A stretch of DNA of 64,000 nucleotides. Source: Fen-1258 sp947085815. Its GTDB lineage: Bacteria > Bacteroidota > Ignavibacteria > Ignavibacteriales > Melioribacteraceae. Under the pieces are notes generated by a model. The model saw only the letters and a list, made by a program, of their open reading frames with translations, made no database searches and was not told the DNA's origin. Within the stretch, counting starts at the first letter, position 1. Each line of letters begins with the position of its first letter. A program made the position numbers and the translations under genes. Shown piece after piece: positions 36,177 through 44,725 of the stretch. The DNA lies in the NCBI GenBank assembly GCA_947085815.1, contig CAMTXU010000012.1, positions 1 to 64,000 on the forward strand, written 5' to 3'.

Positions 36177-37070
36177 TTATCTTTTTATTTTCACTTGAAC
36201 AATAACCACTCCCAATAGAGCAATAGCCATTCCCATTCCTTTCTGAAGCGATATTGATTCGTCCAAGAACCACCATGCGAGCACAGCTATTTGTATTAGC
36301 ATTGTTCCATTAATTATGCTCGATTCCATCGCGGTAAGTTTTTGCAGCGTTAAATTCCAAAGTGTAAAAGCGAATGCCGTATTCACAACTGCAAGCCAAA
36401 GTAGAAAAAAAATATTAGTAATACTTATTGAAGGCAGCCCTTGTACCAGAAGTCCGGTAATCAACATTACAATAGATCCTAAACCCATGCTTACTACAGT
36501 AACGGTTAATGGATCAGTTTTTCCGCTCCGATTTATATCTCGTCCCAGCAGAGAAGATGTGGCATTAGCGAAAATTCCAATTGTCATTACTGCAATTCCC
36601 AATGTTTCTGCGGCAGGGAGATTAATAGGAAAGAAATATGTAAAAATTCCCGCAATAAAGAGCGCCGAGCCCAGCCACTGAAGTTTTGTCGGTTTTTCCG
36701 ATAAGAAAAAAATTCCCAGAACAGCAACAACTATTGGAGTGAAATTTAAAAGTAAACTAACCGTCACAGAAGGTAGCAATGAGAGTCCAATGAATTGTGC
36801 ACCTTGCGTAAAGGTGTAAAAAAGAAATCCCAGTGCCGCTAACTTAATCCAATTTTTTTGCTCGATAGTTTTTATTCCGGCAATTCTTTTCTTAGTCAAT
36901 GCGAAAGGAAGAAGGCAGAAAAAGGCGAGAAAATAGCGCAAGCCGGCGTATGTTAACGGCGGAATGTCACGTAATCCCCATTTAATGATTATGAAAGAGG
37001 TTGACCAAAGGAACGTAACCAGTAGTGCAAGAAAAATAGCCGCCGTCCTAGAAATCTGTTTTGAAAAAAT
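36177..37070 (-). CDS. EamA/DMT-family transporter
   Basis: Ten-helix drug/metabolite transporter with two EamA repeats. The frame is open well above the TTG at 36941, and upstream residues (AAIFLALLVTFLWSTSFIII, KWGLRDIPPLTYAGLRYF) are clearly the first two helices of the family, so the gene begins near 37070. No ATG, GTG or TTG is available there; an ATT at 37070 after AAGAGAGG would give 297 residues, the normal length. A fold-back element begins only about 20 bases upstream and may have replaced the original start or promoter. The substrate is unknown. Confidence 0.8.
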   Translation of the reverse strand: MFSKQISRTAAIFLALLVTFLWSTSFIIIKWGLRDIPPLTYAGLRYFLAFFCLLPFALTKKRIAGIKTIEQKNWIKLAALGFLFYTFTQGAQFIGLSLLPSVTVSLLLNFTPIVVAVLGIFFLSEKPTKLQWLGSALFIAGIFTYFFPINLPAAETLGIAVMTIGIFANATSSLLGRDINRSGKTDPLTVTVVSMGLGSIVMLITGLLVQGLPSISITNIFFLLWLAVVNTAFAFTLWNLTLQKLTAMESSIINGTMLIQIAVLAWWFLDESISLQKGMGMAIALLGVVIVQVKIKR

Positions 37071-37092
37071 AACGACCTCTCTTACTTAATAA

Positions 37093-37242
37093 CTCACCTT
37101 ACGCAAAAGTTTTGTCTCAGCGTAACTCGGTGACTTCTCGGTGGCACTCTGTGCAATAAAACTAAAAATAACACGGAGAAACACTAAGTAGACACAAAGA
37201 ACTACGGAGAAAATGTTCTTCCTTCCGTTCTTGCGTAAGGTA
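37093..37242. mobile_element. MITE-like element with 11-bp inverted ends and 9-bp flanking repeats
   Basis: Perfect inverted ends ACCTTACGCAA (37096-37106) and TTGCGTAAGGT (37231-37241) enclose about 125 bases with inner inverted pieces (CTCGGTGACTTCTCGGTGGC against ACACGGAGAAACAC-like text). On each side lies ACTTAATAA (37084-37092 and 37243-37251), which fits a 9-bp target-site duplication. No coding capacity. The layout is that of a miniature inverted-repeat transposable element; mobilising transposase not present here. Confidence 0.6.
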
Positions 37243-37259
37243 ACTTAATAATTTGAGAA

Positions 37260-37622
37260 TTATTTTCCCATAAAAAGTTTGATCGAGTAAAACAGAAGAA
37301 ATACAGCAAAGATTTTTTTTAATATTCCCTCAGGTAGAGTAATTGCATACAACGATGATATATAACTTCCAATGATGAAAGTTACAACCATAATGCCGAC
37401 CGCTTTCAAGTTCACGTAACCAGCTTTATAGTAATTCATTACCGCAAGAATTCCAATTGGCAGGAGTAAAAGTCCAAGTGATGTTCCCTGCGCATCTTTC
37501 TGTGAGTAGCCTAAAAATCCAACAAGCATTGGAATAATAATTATTCCGCCGCCGATTCCAAGTACACCGCTGACCAATCCGGCGGCAAGACCTATTATTA
37601 GGAGTATAATTATTTCACTCAT
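37260..37622 (-). CDS. Half-size TauE/SafE (TSUP) membrane protein
   Basis: 120 residues, four membrane helices, with the TSUP motif GLVSGVLGIGGGIIIIPML near the start. Full TauE/SafE proteins (about 250 residues) have two such halves; this one has a natural stop after one and no second half downstream. Half-size versions are common in this phylum and probably work as dimers, exporting sulfur-containing or organic anions. Not evidently a truncation. Confidence 0.88.
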   Translation of the reverse strand: MSEIIILLIIGLAAGLVSGVLGIGGGIIIIPMLVGFLGYSQKDAQGTSLGLLLLPIGILAVMNYYKAGYVNLKAVGIMVVTFIIGSYISSLYAITLPEGILKKIFAVFLLFYSIKLFMGK

Positions 37623-37726
37623 ATCATTTTCGCTTCAATTAGTATTTATTTTCTCTCTAAAAAGAGTGTTACTTCAAAACACTCTGGACAATCATCTTCT
37701 CAATACGGTTTTGATTCAATCAAAAT

Positions 37727-39364
37727 TTATTTAACAAGCTCCATCAAAATCCAATCGTTAGGATTAATTGTAAAATCAGCTCCTTGCGGCAAATTTAATT
37801 CACCAACTCCATTTTGCATCTCGACACGAATAATTTTATCTGCAATTTTAACTTCAACCGGTAACAAGAACGGAAGATTATATTCTGTCTCCCAGCGTAA
37901 TTCCATTTTATTTTCAACTGTTTTTATATTCAACTTTGGTAACGATGCACACCTCAAATAAACTTCGAAAAACCAATCCAGTTTTTTACCGGAGACTCTT
38001 TGGGCTATATCGAGCAATTCATCCGTGGTAGCAAGACGGCACTGACCTCCGTCTGTTATTCTTTCCATCTCTTCTATAGGATATGCCCATCTTCGCAATA
38101 CCTTAAAAAATATTTCATTGCCAAGATAGTAACGAAGTGTATGAACGACCCATGCGCCTTTATAATAGATATCGAGATTGTAACTCTCGCTGGAAGTTTT
38201 CTCTTCTCTCGGTGCCAGTGGTTGTTTATTTGCGAATCGTTTAATGCTTTTCATGTAACGGAAATATTCATCCACTCCAAAAACTTTCTCAAGATAAAGG
38301 GGCTGCATGTAAGTTCCTAATCCCTCCGCAATCCAAAATTCACTCCAATCTTTACATGCCACTAAATTTGCCCACCATTCGTGAGAGAATTCATGGTGAT
38401 GAAGCCAGTCAAATGCAAACTGGGAATGATTCTTCCAGCCGTATCCGTAACCAATAGCCGTTTGATGTTCCATCCCTAAATGAGGGGCTTCAACAACAGA
38501 ATACTTATCCGCACGGAAGGGATAAGGACCAATGAGTTCTTCCTGTATCTTCATGTGAAAAAGAAATTGCGGTGCGTGCTCTTTTGCTTTATCATAACTT
38601 TCCGGAAGAACCCAAACGGTGAACGGAAATTTTTCTCCGGTAAGACTTGTGTAATCATAATCTATCGCTTTGTATGGAGCGAGATAAAACATAACACAAT
38701 AGTTATTGATAGGAGTTGAAACATACCAGTTCCAGGTTTTTGTCCCGTTACGGTTATCAATTTCAGATTTTAATTTTCCGCTGCCAATGCAAATTAAATC
38801 CGAAGGTACGGTGAAGTGAAGTGATACCGAATCGGGTCGGTCGGAAGGATGATCTTTGCACGGCAACCAAACATCTGCGCCGCCCCCTTGACATGTTACC
38901 GTCGCCCAGTCCATTCCGCTCTTTGTTCTCGACCAGACAAAACCTTCATCCCAAGGTGGGCGTTTTGCAACTCGCGGAATGCCCGCATATGTAATTTTGG
39001 TAGAAAAATTTTCACCCTTTTTCATTTCATTTGGAAAGTTGATCCATACCTTGCCGCTATCGTGTTTAAATGTTAGGTCAATTTCTTTGTTCTGTTTGAT
39101 GAGCTGTACCGATTCAATTTTAAATGTAGTGTCGAGATCAATTAGGATCTTGCTGAAATCTTTCACAGCCTCAGCTCTCATAATTACTGAACCGCCAATT
39201 GCTTTTTTAGCCGGATCGATCATTAAGTTAATGTCGTAAAATTTTACATCGTAACATGCTTGAAAAGGAGAGAGCTTACCGCCGGAATCCATTACACCAA
39301 GCTGTGCAAGAAGATTTATTCTAAGAATTAATGAAATCAGAAAAAACTTGGCAAGGTCTTTCAT
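37727..39364 (-). CDS. M1-family metallopeptidase, secreted
   Basis: Zinc aminopeptidase related to leukotriene A4 hydrolase / aminopeptidase N. Started at the ATG at 39364 (MKDLAKFFLISLILRINLLAQ, a signal peptide; a longer reading to 39430 is rejected). The zinc motif HEFSH is at 324-328 with the third ligand Glu347, exact HExxH-x18-E spacing. The substrate-binding GxMEN motif is GMEHQ, a variant. 545 residues, shorter than E. coli PepN because the C-terminal helical domain is missing. Likely periplasmic or exported peptide digestion. Confidence 0.92.
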   Translation of the reverse strand: MKDLAKFFLISLILRINLLAQLGVMDSGGKLSPFQACYDVKFYDINLMIDPAKKAIGGSVIMRAEAVKDFSKILIDLDTTFKIESVQLIKQNKEIDLTFKHDSGKVWINFPNEMKKGENFSTKITYAGIPRVAKRPPWDEGFVWSRTKSGMDWATVTCQGGGADVWLPCKDHPSDRPDSVSLHFTVPSDLICIGSGKLKSEIDNRNGTKTWNWYVSTPINNYCVMFYLAPYKAIDYDYTSLTGEKFPFTVWVLPESYDKAKEHAPQFLFHMKIQEELIGPYPFRADKYSVVEAPHLGMEHQTAIGYGYGWKNHSQFAFDWLHHHEFSHEWWANLVACKDWSEFWIAEGLGTYMQPLYLEKVFGVDEYFRYMKSIKRFANKQPLAPREEKTSSESYNLDIYYKGAWVVHTLRYYLGNEIFFKVLRRWAYPIEEMERITDGGQCRLATTDELLDIAQRVSGKKLDWFFEVYLRCASLPKLNIKTVENKMELRWETEYNLPFLLPVEVKIADKIIRVEMQNGVGELNLPQGADFTINPNDWILMELVK

Positions 39365-39530
39365 GTTAATATCCCAAAATAATAAAAACGCTTTCATAAA
39401 GATAGAATTCAAATTCCGCTGCTTCAACAACGGGTATCGTAAATTTTAGGAATGAATTTAACTATTAATTCAATGATGCACGCCTGAAAAGTGACCTAAG
39501 ACGGGTGAATAAAATTATGTTTATTTATGG

Positions 39531-39569
39531 GGCACAATCAGCTATTTTATAGATAACAAATAAATAGTA
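39531..39569 (+). promoter_or_regulatory. Possible regulatory motif pair upstream of the sensor kinase gene
   Basis: GGCACAAT (39531-39538) followed 23 bases later by AAATAGTA (39562-39569). The same two words in the same order, 20 bases apart, lie before the exbB gene (42871-42906). GGCAC resembles the -24 half of a sigma-54 promoter but no good -12 TTGC follows. Weak by itself; the reuse is the reason to list it. Confidence 0.25.
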
Positions 39570-39578
39570 TTTGAAATC

Positions 39579-41420
39579 ATGCTGAATTTATACACAACAA
39601 GCCTTCGAAGTAAAATTCTTCTTGGATTTACCGTTATTCTAATGATCATGTTCTTTGCGACACTGTGGAGTATTTACAATTTCTACTATCTGAATGAGTT
39701 GATTAAAAAAACAATGCAGGAAAATTATACAAGTCTTATTGCGGCGGATAATATGGGTAGGGCGCTGGATGAACAATTACAAGCGATAGTGGTAATGTAT
39801 AATTATAATTTTGAACAGGGTGAAAAAAAATTTCAGAAAAATCGCGACGATTTTTACTTTTGGTACGAAAGCGCTAGAGTATCTGTAATGACTAAAGGGG
39901 AAAAGGATATTCTTGATACACTCAATGTTGAATATCAAGCGTTCCTACGGGACATCAACGATAATATTGATTATAATATTTATCGCGCAGAAAAACGCCA
40001 AACCCTAAGAAGCGATTTTGTAAGATTCCTAGATCAGATACAAGCAATCAAAAGAATAAACAACGGCATCTTGCAGATTAACCACAAATCACTTAATAGA
40101 TCGGTTTCTGAAGTAAAAGATTTAACACAGAACGCTACAATTGCAATCTTAGCAATTCTTCTGGGTGCGATTGGAATGAGTTTGGCTTTTGGTTCTAAAT
40201 TTTCCAACTATATAATGAAACCCATCTCGAGGCTGCGTGAATCTGTTACTCATATTGCAGACGGTAATTTTGATGAGCGAATAGAAATTGATGAAAACGC
40301 AGATGAGATTAACAGTCTTGCGGAAGAATTCAATAAGATGAGTGAAAAACTACAGATGTACGAACAACTCAATCTCAATAAAATTTTATACGAAAAGAAA
40401 AAATCCGAATTGATTATCGAAAGCATGAACGAACCCGTCTTGATGGTCGATGAAAATTATAATATTGTTCTCTCCAACAAGACATTTAACGAATCTTTCC
40501 CGCAGGAGCTATTCAATTTTGCAACAATTCAAAAACTGCTTTCGACCGAAAAAAACTCTCACCTCGAGAATAAGTCTTCCGATCAGGGCGCGCGATTTTT
40601 GAAAGACGACATCATGCAGGTAAAAGATCAAGAAGGAAATCAAAAGTACTTTAAAGTAATTGCCGCATCTCTCGAAATTCCCGAAAGCGAAATGAAAGGA
40701 ACAGTTATAGTGTTTAACGATATTACTAAGTACCAAGAATTGGACAGAATGAAATCCGAGTTTATTGCAAAGGTTTCTCATGAATTAAAAACCCCGTTGA
40801 CATCACTTGGTATGGCGCTCGGAATTATTGAGGATAAAGTTGTTGGAGAACTTACGCAGCAGCAAAATGAGCTGGTTGTTTCCATGAAGGAAGATTACGA
40901 ACGACTCAATAGATTGGTTTACGAAATACTTGAGCTTACCAAACTTGAATCTAGCATAGGCAGAATAAAATTTGAAAAATTCGAAGCACATAAACTTGCC
41001 GAACATATACTGAAAAAATTTTCCATTCAAGCAAAAGAAAACAACATTGTTTTCTCCGTTGAAGATAATAGCGGCGAGTTAAAAATTAATGGCAGTTTTG
41101 ATAATGTGATTAGCGCGGTAGAAAATTTAGTAGCAAACTCATTAAGATTCACTCCAAAAGGAGGAAAGATAATTGTTCATTTCTCAAAAGCGGATGAATA
41201 TTTGTTAATAGAAATTTCTGATACGGGCATTGGTATAAGCCCCGACAATCTCAAAAAGATATTTGATAAGTTTATTCAGATTGATGATACCGCGCCCGGA
41301 AGTTTGGGTTTAGGTCTTTCCATAGCGAAAGAGGTGATCGAACTTCATAACGGAGAAATAAAAGCTTTCAGCGAGCTCGGTCAAGGAAGCATTTTTCAAA
41401 TTAAATTACCGGCAGCTTAA
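39579..41420 (+). CDS. Membrane sensor histidine kinase (HAMP-PAS-HisKA-HATPase)
   Basis: 613 residues. Two membrane helices (about 12-32 and 190-210) flank a helical periplasmic sensor domain. Then come HAMP (about 212-265, with KPISRLRESVTHIADG), PAS (about 285-390), the phospho-acceptor His401 in KVSHELKTPLTSL, and ATP-binding boxes NSLRF, DTGIGISPDNL and LGLGLSIA. It abuts the response regulator with no gap, so the two form a two-component pair. The sensed signal is unknown. By position it may control the Exb/TonB operon downstream. Confidence 0.93.
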   Translation: MLNLYTTSLRSKILLGFTVILMIMFFATLWSIYNFYYLNELIKKTMQENYTSLIAADNMGRALDEQLQAIVVMYNYNFEQGEKKFQKNRDDFYFWYESARVSVMTKGEKDILDTLNVEYQAFLRDINDNIDYNIYRAEKRQTLRSDFVRFLDQIQAIKRINNGILQINHKSLNRSVSEVKDLTQNATIAILAILLGAIGMSLAFGSKFSNYIMKPISRLRESVTHIADGNFDERIEIDENADEINSLAEEFNKMSEKLQMYEQLNLNKILYEKKKSELIIESMNEPVLMVDENYNIVLSNKTFNESFPQELFNFATIQKLLSTEKNSHLENKSSDQGARFLKDDIMQVKDQEGNQKYFKVIAASLEIPESEMKGTVIVFNDITKYQELDRMKSEFIAKVSHELKTPLTSLGMALGIIEDKVVGELTQQQNELVVSMKEDYERLNRLVYEILELTKLESSIGRIKFEKFEAHKLAEHILKKFSIQAKENNIVFSVEDNSGELKINGSFDNVISAVENLVANSLRFTPKGGKIIVHFSKADEYLLIEISDTGIGISPDNLKKIFDKFIQIDDTAPGSLGLGLSIAKEVIELHNGEIKAFSELGQGSIFQIKLPAA

Positions 41421-42749
41421 ATGTATAAAGGAAAAATTCTTGTAATAGACGACGAAGTAAACATTCTTAAAACAATTGAATTGTCACTAAGTTCTTCCGG
41501 TTACTCGCCGGAGGTGTTTTCTAATCCCCTCGTTGCTCTTGCCCGCTCAAAAGAGATCTACTTCGACCTCGCTTTTATAGATTTGAAAATGCAGCCCATA
41601 AACGGTCTTGAAGTTTTGAGCGAACTGAAAGTAAATTCTCCCGATACTACCGTTATTCTGATGACCGCCCACGGATCGATTGAATCCGCCGTAGAAGCGA
41701 TAAAGAAGGGAGCTTACGATTACATTACCAAACCGTTTACACACAAGGAATTCATTCATATTGTTGAGCGCGTTTCCGAACATCACCAATTAAATAAAAA
41801 GGTCAAAGGATTAACATACCAGCTGACAGAAAAATTTGAGGATGAACATCTTGTCAGCTCCAATCAAGCGATGAAAGAAATTTTGAGAATAGCCAAAGAC
41901 GTTGCCGAAAGCGACATTCCGATACTAATTGAAGGGGAGAGCGGTACGGGGAAGGAGGTACTTTCGAGATTTATACACAAAAACAGTCTTCGCGCCAACA
42001 ATCCTTTTATCGTTATCAATTGTTCTGCAATACCAGAAAATCTTTTTGAAAGTGAATTGTTCGGTCATATAAAAGGTGCTTTTACTAATGCAATAAGGGA
42101 TAGGATTGGAAGGCTGGAACTTGCGGATTCTGGAACCGTATTTCTTGATGAGGTCGCCGAGATACCCAAATCTATGCAGGTAAAGCTTCTTCGCTTTCTT
42201 CAGAGCATGGAATTTGAAAGAGTTGGTGAAAGCTTAACGCGTAAAATAGAGATTAGAATCATCAGCGCAACAAACAGAGATGTTGAAGCGGATTTAAGTG
42301 CCGGGCACCTGAGGGAAGATTTCTATTTTAGAATTGCCGGTGTAAAAATGAAGATTCCACCACTCAGGGAGAGAAAAGATGAAATTCCAATACTCACAGA
42401 TTATTTTATTGGTAAATATTCGGGAGGTAGAGAGATTGCAATTTCTGAAGAAACTCAAAAATTACTTTCAGAGTACGACTGGCCGGGCAACGTTAGAGAA
42501 TTTGAGACCGTAATTAAGAGATTGCTCGTCTTTGCTAAAGATAACCGGATAAAGGCGGAATACCTCCCATCCGAAATTATCAGCTTCAAGCCAAAACAAG
42601 CTCTCTACCCGATACAAAAAATTGACGAGCTTGAAAGACGGCATATTATTGATGTATTAAAAATCGCAACAACCACAAAGGAAGCTTCGAGAATCCTTGG
42701 TATCTCCGAAACTACGTTGTGGAGAAAGAGAAAATTATATGGACTATAA
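41421..42749 (+). CDS. Sigma-54-dependent response regulator (NtrC/AtoC type)
   Basis: 442 residues: receiver domain (acid pair DDE near residue 10, phospho-acceptor Asp54, Lys in ITKPF), AAA+ central domain (Walker A GESGTGKE, Walker B LADSGTVFLDEV), and a Fis-type helix-turn-helix (KEASRILGISETTLWRKR). The loop that touches sigma-54 reads GAFTNA instead of GAFTGA, so the fifth residue is Asn. Arg fingers and the rest look normal. Immediately follows its kinase. Target promoters would use sigma-54; none was found with a perfect -24/-12. Confidence 0.93.
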   Translation: MYKGKILVIDDEVNILKTIELSLSSSGYSPEVFSNPLVALARSKEIYFDLAFIDLKMQPINGLEVLSELKVNSPDTTVILMTAHGSIESAVEAIKKGAYDYITKPFTHKEFIHIVERVSEHHQLNKKVKGLTYQLTEKFEDEHLVSSNQAMKEILRIAKDVAESDIPILIEGESGTGKEVLSRFIHKNSLRANNPFIVINCSAIPENLFESELFGHIKGAFTNAIRDRIGRLELADSGTVFLDEVAEIPKSMQVKLLRFLQSMEFERVGESLTRKIEIRIISATNRDVEADLSAGHLREDFYFRIAGVKMKIPPLRERKDEIPILTDYFIGKYSGGREIAISEETQKLLSEYDWPGNVREFETVIKRLLVFAKDNRIKAEYLPSEIISFKPKQALYPIQKIDELERRHIIDVLKIATTTKEASRILGISETTLWRKRKLYGL

Positions 42750-42754
42750 ATTAA

Positions 42755-42804
42755 CAGGGGCTTTCAAAATGAAATTATCTTTCATTTCATTTTGAAAATT
42801 CCTG
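42755..42804 (+). terminator. Hairpin after the response regulator gene
   Basis: A 20-bp stem with 17 matching pairs (42755-42774 with 42785-42804) and a 10-base loop; the 13-bp core TTTCAAAATGAAA / TTTCATTTTGAAA is perfect. It begins 5 bases after the stop. No strong U-run follows, so it may stabilise the mRNA end or end transcription weakly. Confidence 0.6.
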
Positions 42805-42860
42805 TTGCATTATTAATGTAAAAGTTCCATTTTTACCCGCGTTATTCAAATATTATAGCC

Positions 42861-42906
42861 AAATAGTATTGGCACAATTATCGACCTTAATAAACCGTAA
42901 ATAGTA
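42861..42906 (+). promoter_or_regulatory. Possible regulatory motifs before exbB
   Basis: AAATAGTA (42861-42868), GGCACAAT (42871-42878) and a second AAATAGTA (42899-42906) precede exbB. TTGGCAC matches the sigma-54 -24 element, but the -12 position reads TCGAC rather than TTGCA. The words recur before the adjacent kinase gene. Confidence 0.25.
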
Positions 42907-42935
42907 CGATATCAAATAACAAGGAGTACAACACA

Positions 42936-43706
42936 ATGAAACAATCTGCTTTTATAGTTATCCTTTTTGTAATTGCTCTCGCCGCCTCTATCGGCATCTA
43001 TGAATTTATTCTTGGTGATCCGGCTAATTTTAAGGATGCAGCAAGACACGTTCCTATTAATATGTTAGGAACTACTTATGTGGGCGGGCCATTAGTTTCC
43101 CTTCTTATCTGTTTGTCAATCATGGTTATTGCAATCGCAATCGAGAGATTTTTAACATTGAGAAGAGCAGCAGGAAAGCAAGCTATTCCAAAATTTTTCA
43201 AAAAAGTGGTAGATGAAATCAGAGCCGGACAAATGGACGAAGCCATTACTTCTTGTGATGCACAAAGAGGTTCGGTAGCAAACGTATTAAAATCAGCCTT
43301 AACACGTTTTCAAGAAGTAACAGCAGATAAATCAACTATCGATAAAGAAAAACAATTAGTAGAAGTTCAACGCGCGGTGGAAGAAACCTTAATGCTCGAA
43401 ACCCCGCTATTAGAAAAAAACCTAATTGCTCTTTCAACAATTGCTTCGATCGCAACAATGGTTGGTCTTCTTGGTACAACAATAGGTATGATTAGAGCGT
43501 TCAAAGCTCTTGCTCAAGCCGGCGCTCCAGATGCCATCTCCCTTGCAACCGGTATTTCCGAGGCGCTTATCAATACAGCAGGCGGTTTGTTTGCGGCTAT
43601 TCTTGGTATCGTTTTCTATAATTTATTTGTTAACAAAGTAGATAATTTCACATTCCAAATTGATGAAGCAAACTATAATGTAATGCAATTATTAAAATCT
43701 AAGTGA
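42936..43706 (+). CDS. ExbB/TolQ/MotA-family proton channel
   Basis: 256 residues, three main membrane helices with an extra N-terminal one. Conserved GLLGTTIGMIRAFKAL and the later INTAGGLFAAILGIVFYN identify the family that converts proton flow into mechanical work on the TonB protein. AAGGAG precedes the ATG. First gene of the run exbB-exbD-exbD-tonB-(small)-pstS-like-TPR; the following ExbD gene begins 8 bases after it. Confidence 0.93.
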   Translation: MKQSAFIVILFVIALAASIGIYEFILGDPANFKDAARHVPINMLGTTYVGGPLVSLLICLSIMVIAIAIERFLTLRRAAGKQAIPKFFKKVVDEIRAGQMDEAITSCDAQRGSVANVLKSALTRFQEVTADKSTIDKEKQLVEVQRAVEETLMLETPLLEKNLIALSTIASIATMVGLLGTTIGMIRAFKALAQAGAPDAISLATGISEALINTAGGLFAAILGIVFYNLFVNKVDNFTFQIDEANYNVMQLLKSK

Positions 43707-43714
43707 GGTAATTA

Positions 43715-44188
43715 ATGCCGCGCATTAAGAAGAAAAGAGTCGCTATTAGCATCGACATGACTCCCTTGGTTGATATTGCATTCTTACTCTTGACCTTTTT
43801 CATGTTAACTACTCAATTTAAACCAGTTGAAGAGGTTGAAATAACATTTCCATTTTCGCATTCGGAAATTAAACTTCCCGAATCGAACACAATGACTCTC
43901 TACGTGAGTAAAGATTCAAAGTTGTTTCTTGGATTCGATTCCTCTATCATGATGGAAAGGATGTTCGGTCAAGCTAACAGACTCCGTCAGGCGACTGAAG
44001 TTAAATTGGAAGAGTTGGGTGAACTGCTTATCAAGGCAAGAATTTCTAATCCGAAACTTATAACTATTGTTAAGTCGGATGCTCAATCGGAATACGGAAT
44101 TGTGTCGGATGTAATAGATATACTACAGAAAGTTCAAATTACCAGATTTAATATGGTTACCAATTTTGAAATTGATAAAAAAAGTTAA
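43715..44188 (+). CDS. ExbD/TolR-family protein, first copy
   Basis: 157 residues: a short basic cytoplasmic tail, one membrane helix with the proton-carrying Asp in DMTPLVDIAFLLLTFFML, and a periplasmic domain. Together with ExbB it forms the proton channel. It shares the membrane segment almost unchanged with the second ExbD at 44203, while the periplasmic parts differ, so the two copies are not interchangeable. Confidence 0.92.
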   Translation: MPRIKKKRVAISIDMTPLVDIAFLLLTFFMLTTQFKPVEEVEITFPFSHSEIKLPESNTMTLYVSKDSKLFLGFDSSIMMERMFGQANRLRQATEVKLEELGELLIKARISNPKLITIVKSDAQSEYGIVSDVIDILQKVQITRFNMVTNFEIDKKS

Positions 44189-44202
44189 TATAGGAGTTTA
44201 AT

Positions 44203-44709
44203 ATGAGCGGTGGCGCAGTAGGCGGCGAATCCGGCGGAACTAGAAAAAGAAAGCACAGTAAGCGTAAACCTAAAAAGAGAATGAATATTCGTATTGATAT
44301 GACTCCTTTGGTTGATATTGCATTTTTACTGTTGACATTTTTTATGTTAACAACCGTTTTCCGTAAGCCGCAAACCCTAGAGATAAATCTTCCACCTGAT
44401 AAAAACGCCGAAGTTAAAATGGCTGAATCTAATCTGCTCACTATCAGGTGCGACGAAGAACTAAATTTGTATTGGAATATTGGATTTGAACTTCCTAAAA
44501 AAATAAAATATACTGATATGAAGAAGTTCTTTGAAGATAAGAGAAAAGAAAATCCCAAATTTGTTGTTCTTCTTAAGATTGACCGAAAAAGCAAGTACCA
44601 TGCTATGGTCGATCTAATTGATGAATTGAATGTTGCGCAATTAAATAAGTATGTCTTGGCTCCAATGACTGAGATAGACAAGAAAGAAATGTCAAAAGCA
44701 ACTTTATAA
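44203..44709 (+). CDS. ExbD/TolR-family protein, second copy
   Basis: 168 residues. The N-terminal tail is Gly/Arg/Lys-rich (SGGAVGGESGGTRKRKH), followed by the same Asp-containing helix DMTPLVDIAFLLLTFFM and a different periplasmic domain. Starts 14 bases after the first ExbD. Bacteroidota often pair two ExbDs, perhaps as heterodimers in one channel. GGAG-type ribosome site upstream. Confidence 0.92.
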   Translation: MSGGAVGGESGGTRKRKHSKRKPKKRMNIRIDMTPLVDIAFLLLTFFMLTTVFRKPQTLEINLPPDKNAEVKMAESNLLTIRCDEELNLYWNIGFELPKKIKYTDMKKFFEDKRKENPKFVVLLKIDRKSKYHAMVDLIDELNVAQLNKYVLAPMTEIDKKEMSKATL

Positions 44710-44725
44710 GGATTGGAGAGAGAAA

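Noticed and set aside
37260..37622. Truncated TauE/SafE gene
   Set aside because: Half-size versions with natural ends are common in this family; no second half remains downstream.
42841..42890. Full sigma-54 promoter before exbB
   Set aside because: -24 TTGGCAC is good but the -12 reads TCGAC; kept only as a weak regulatory motif.
44157..44681. 174-residue open frame opposite the second exbD
   Set aside because: Shadow frame of exbD; hydrophobic content mirrors the coding strand.
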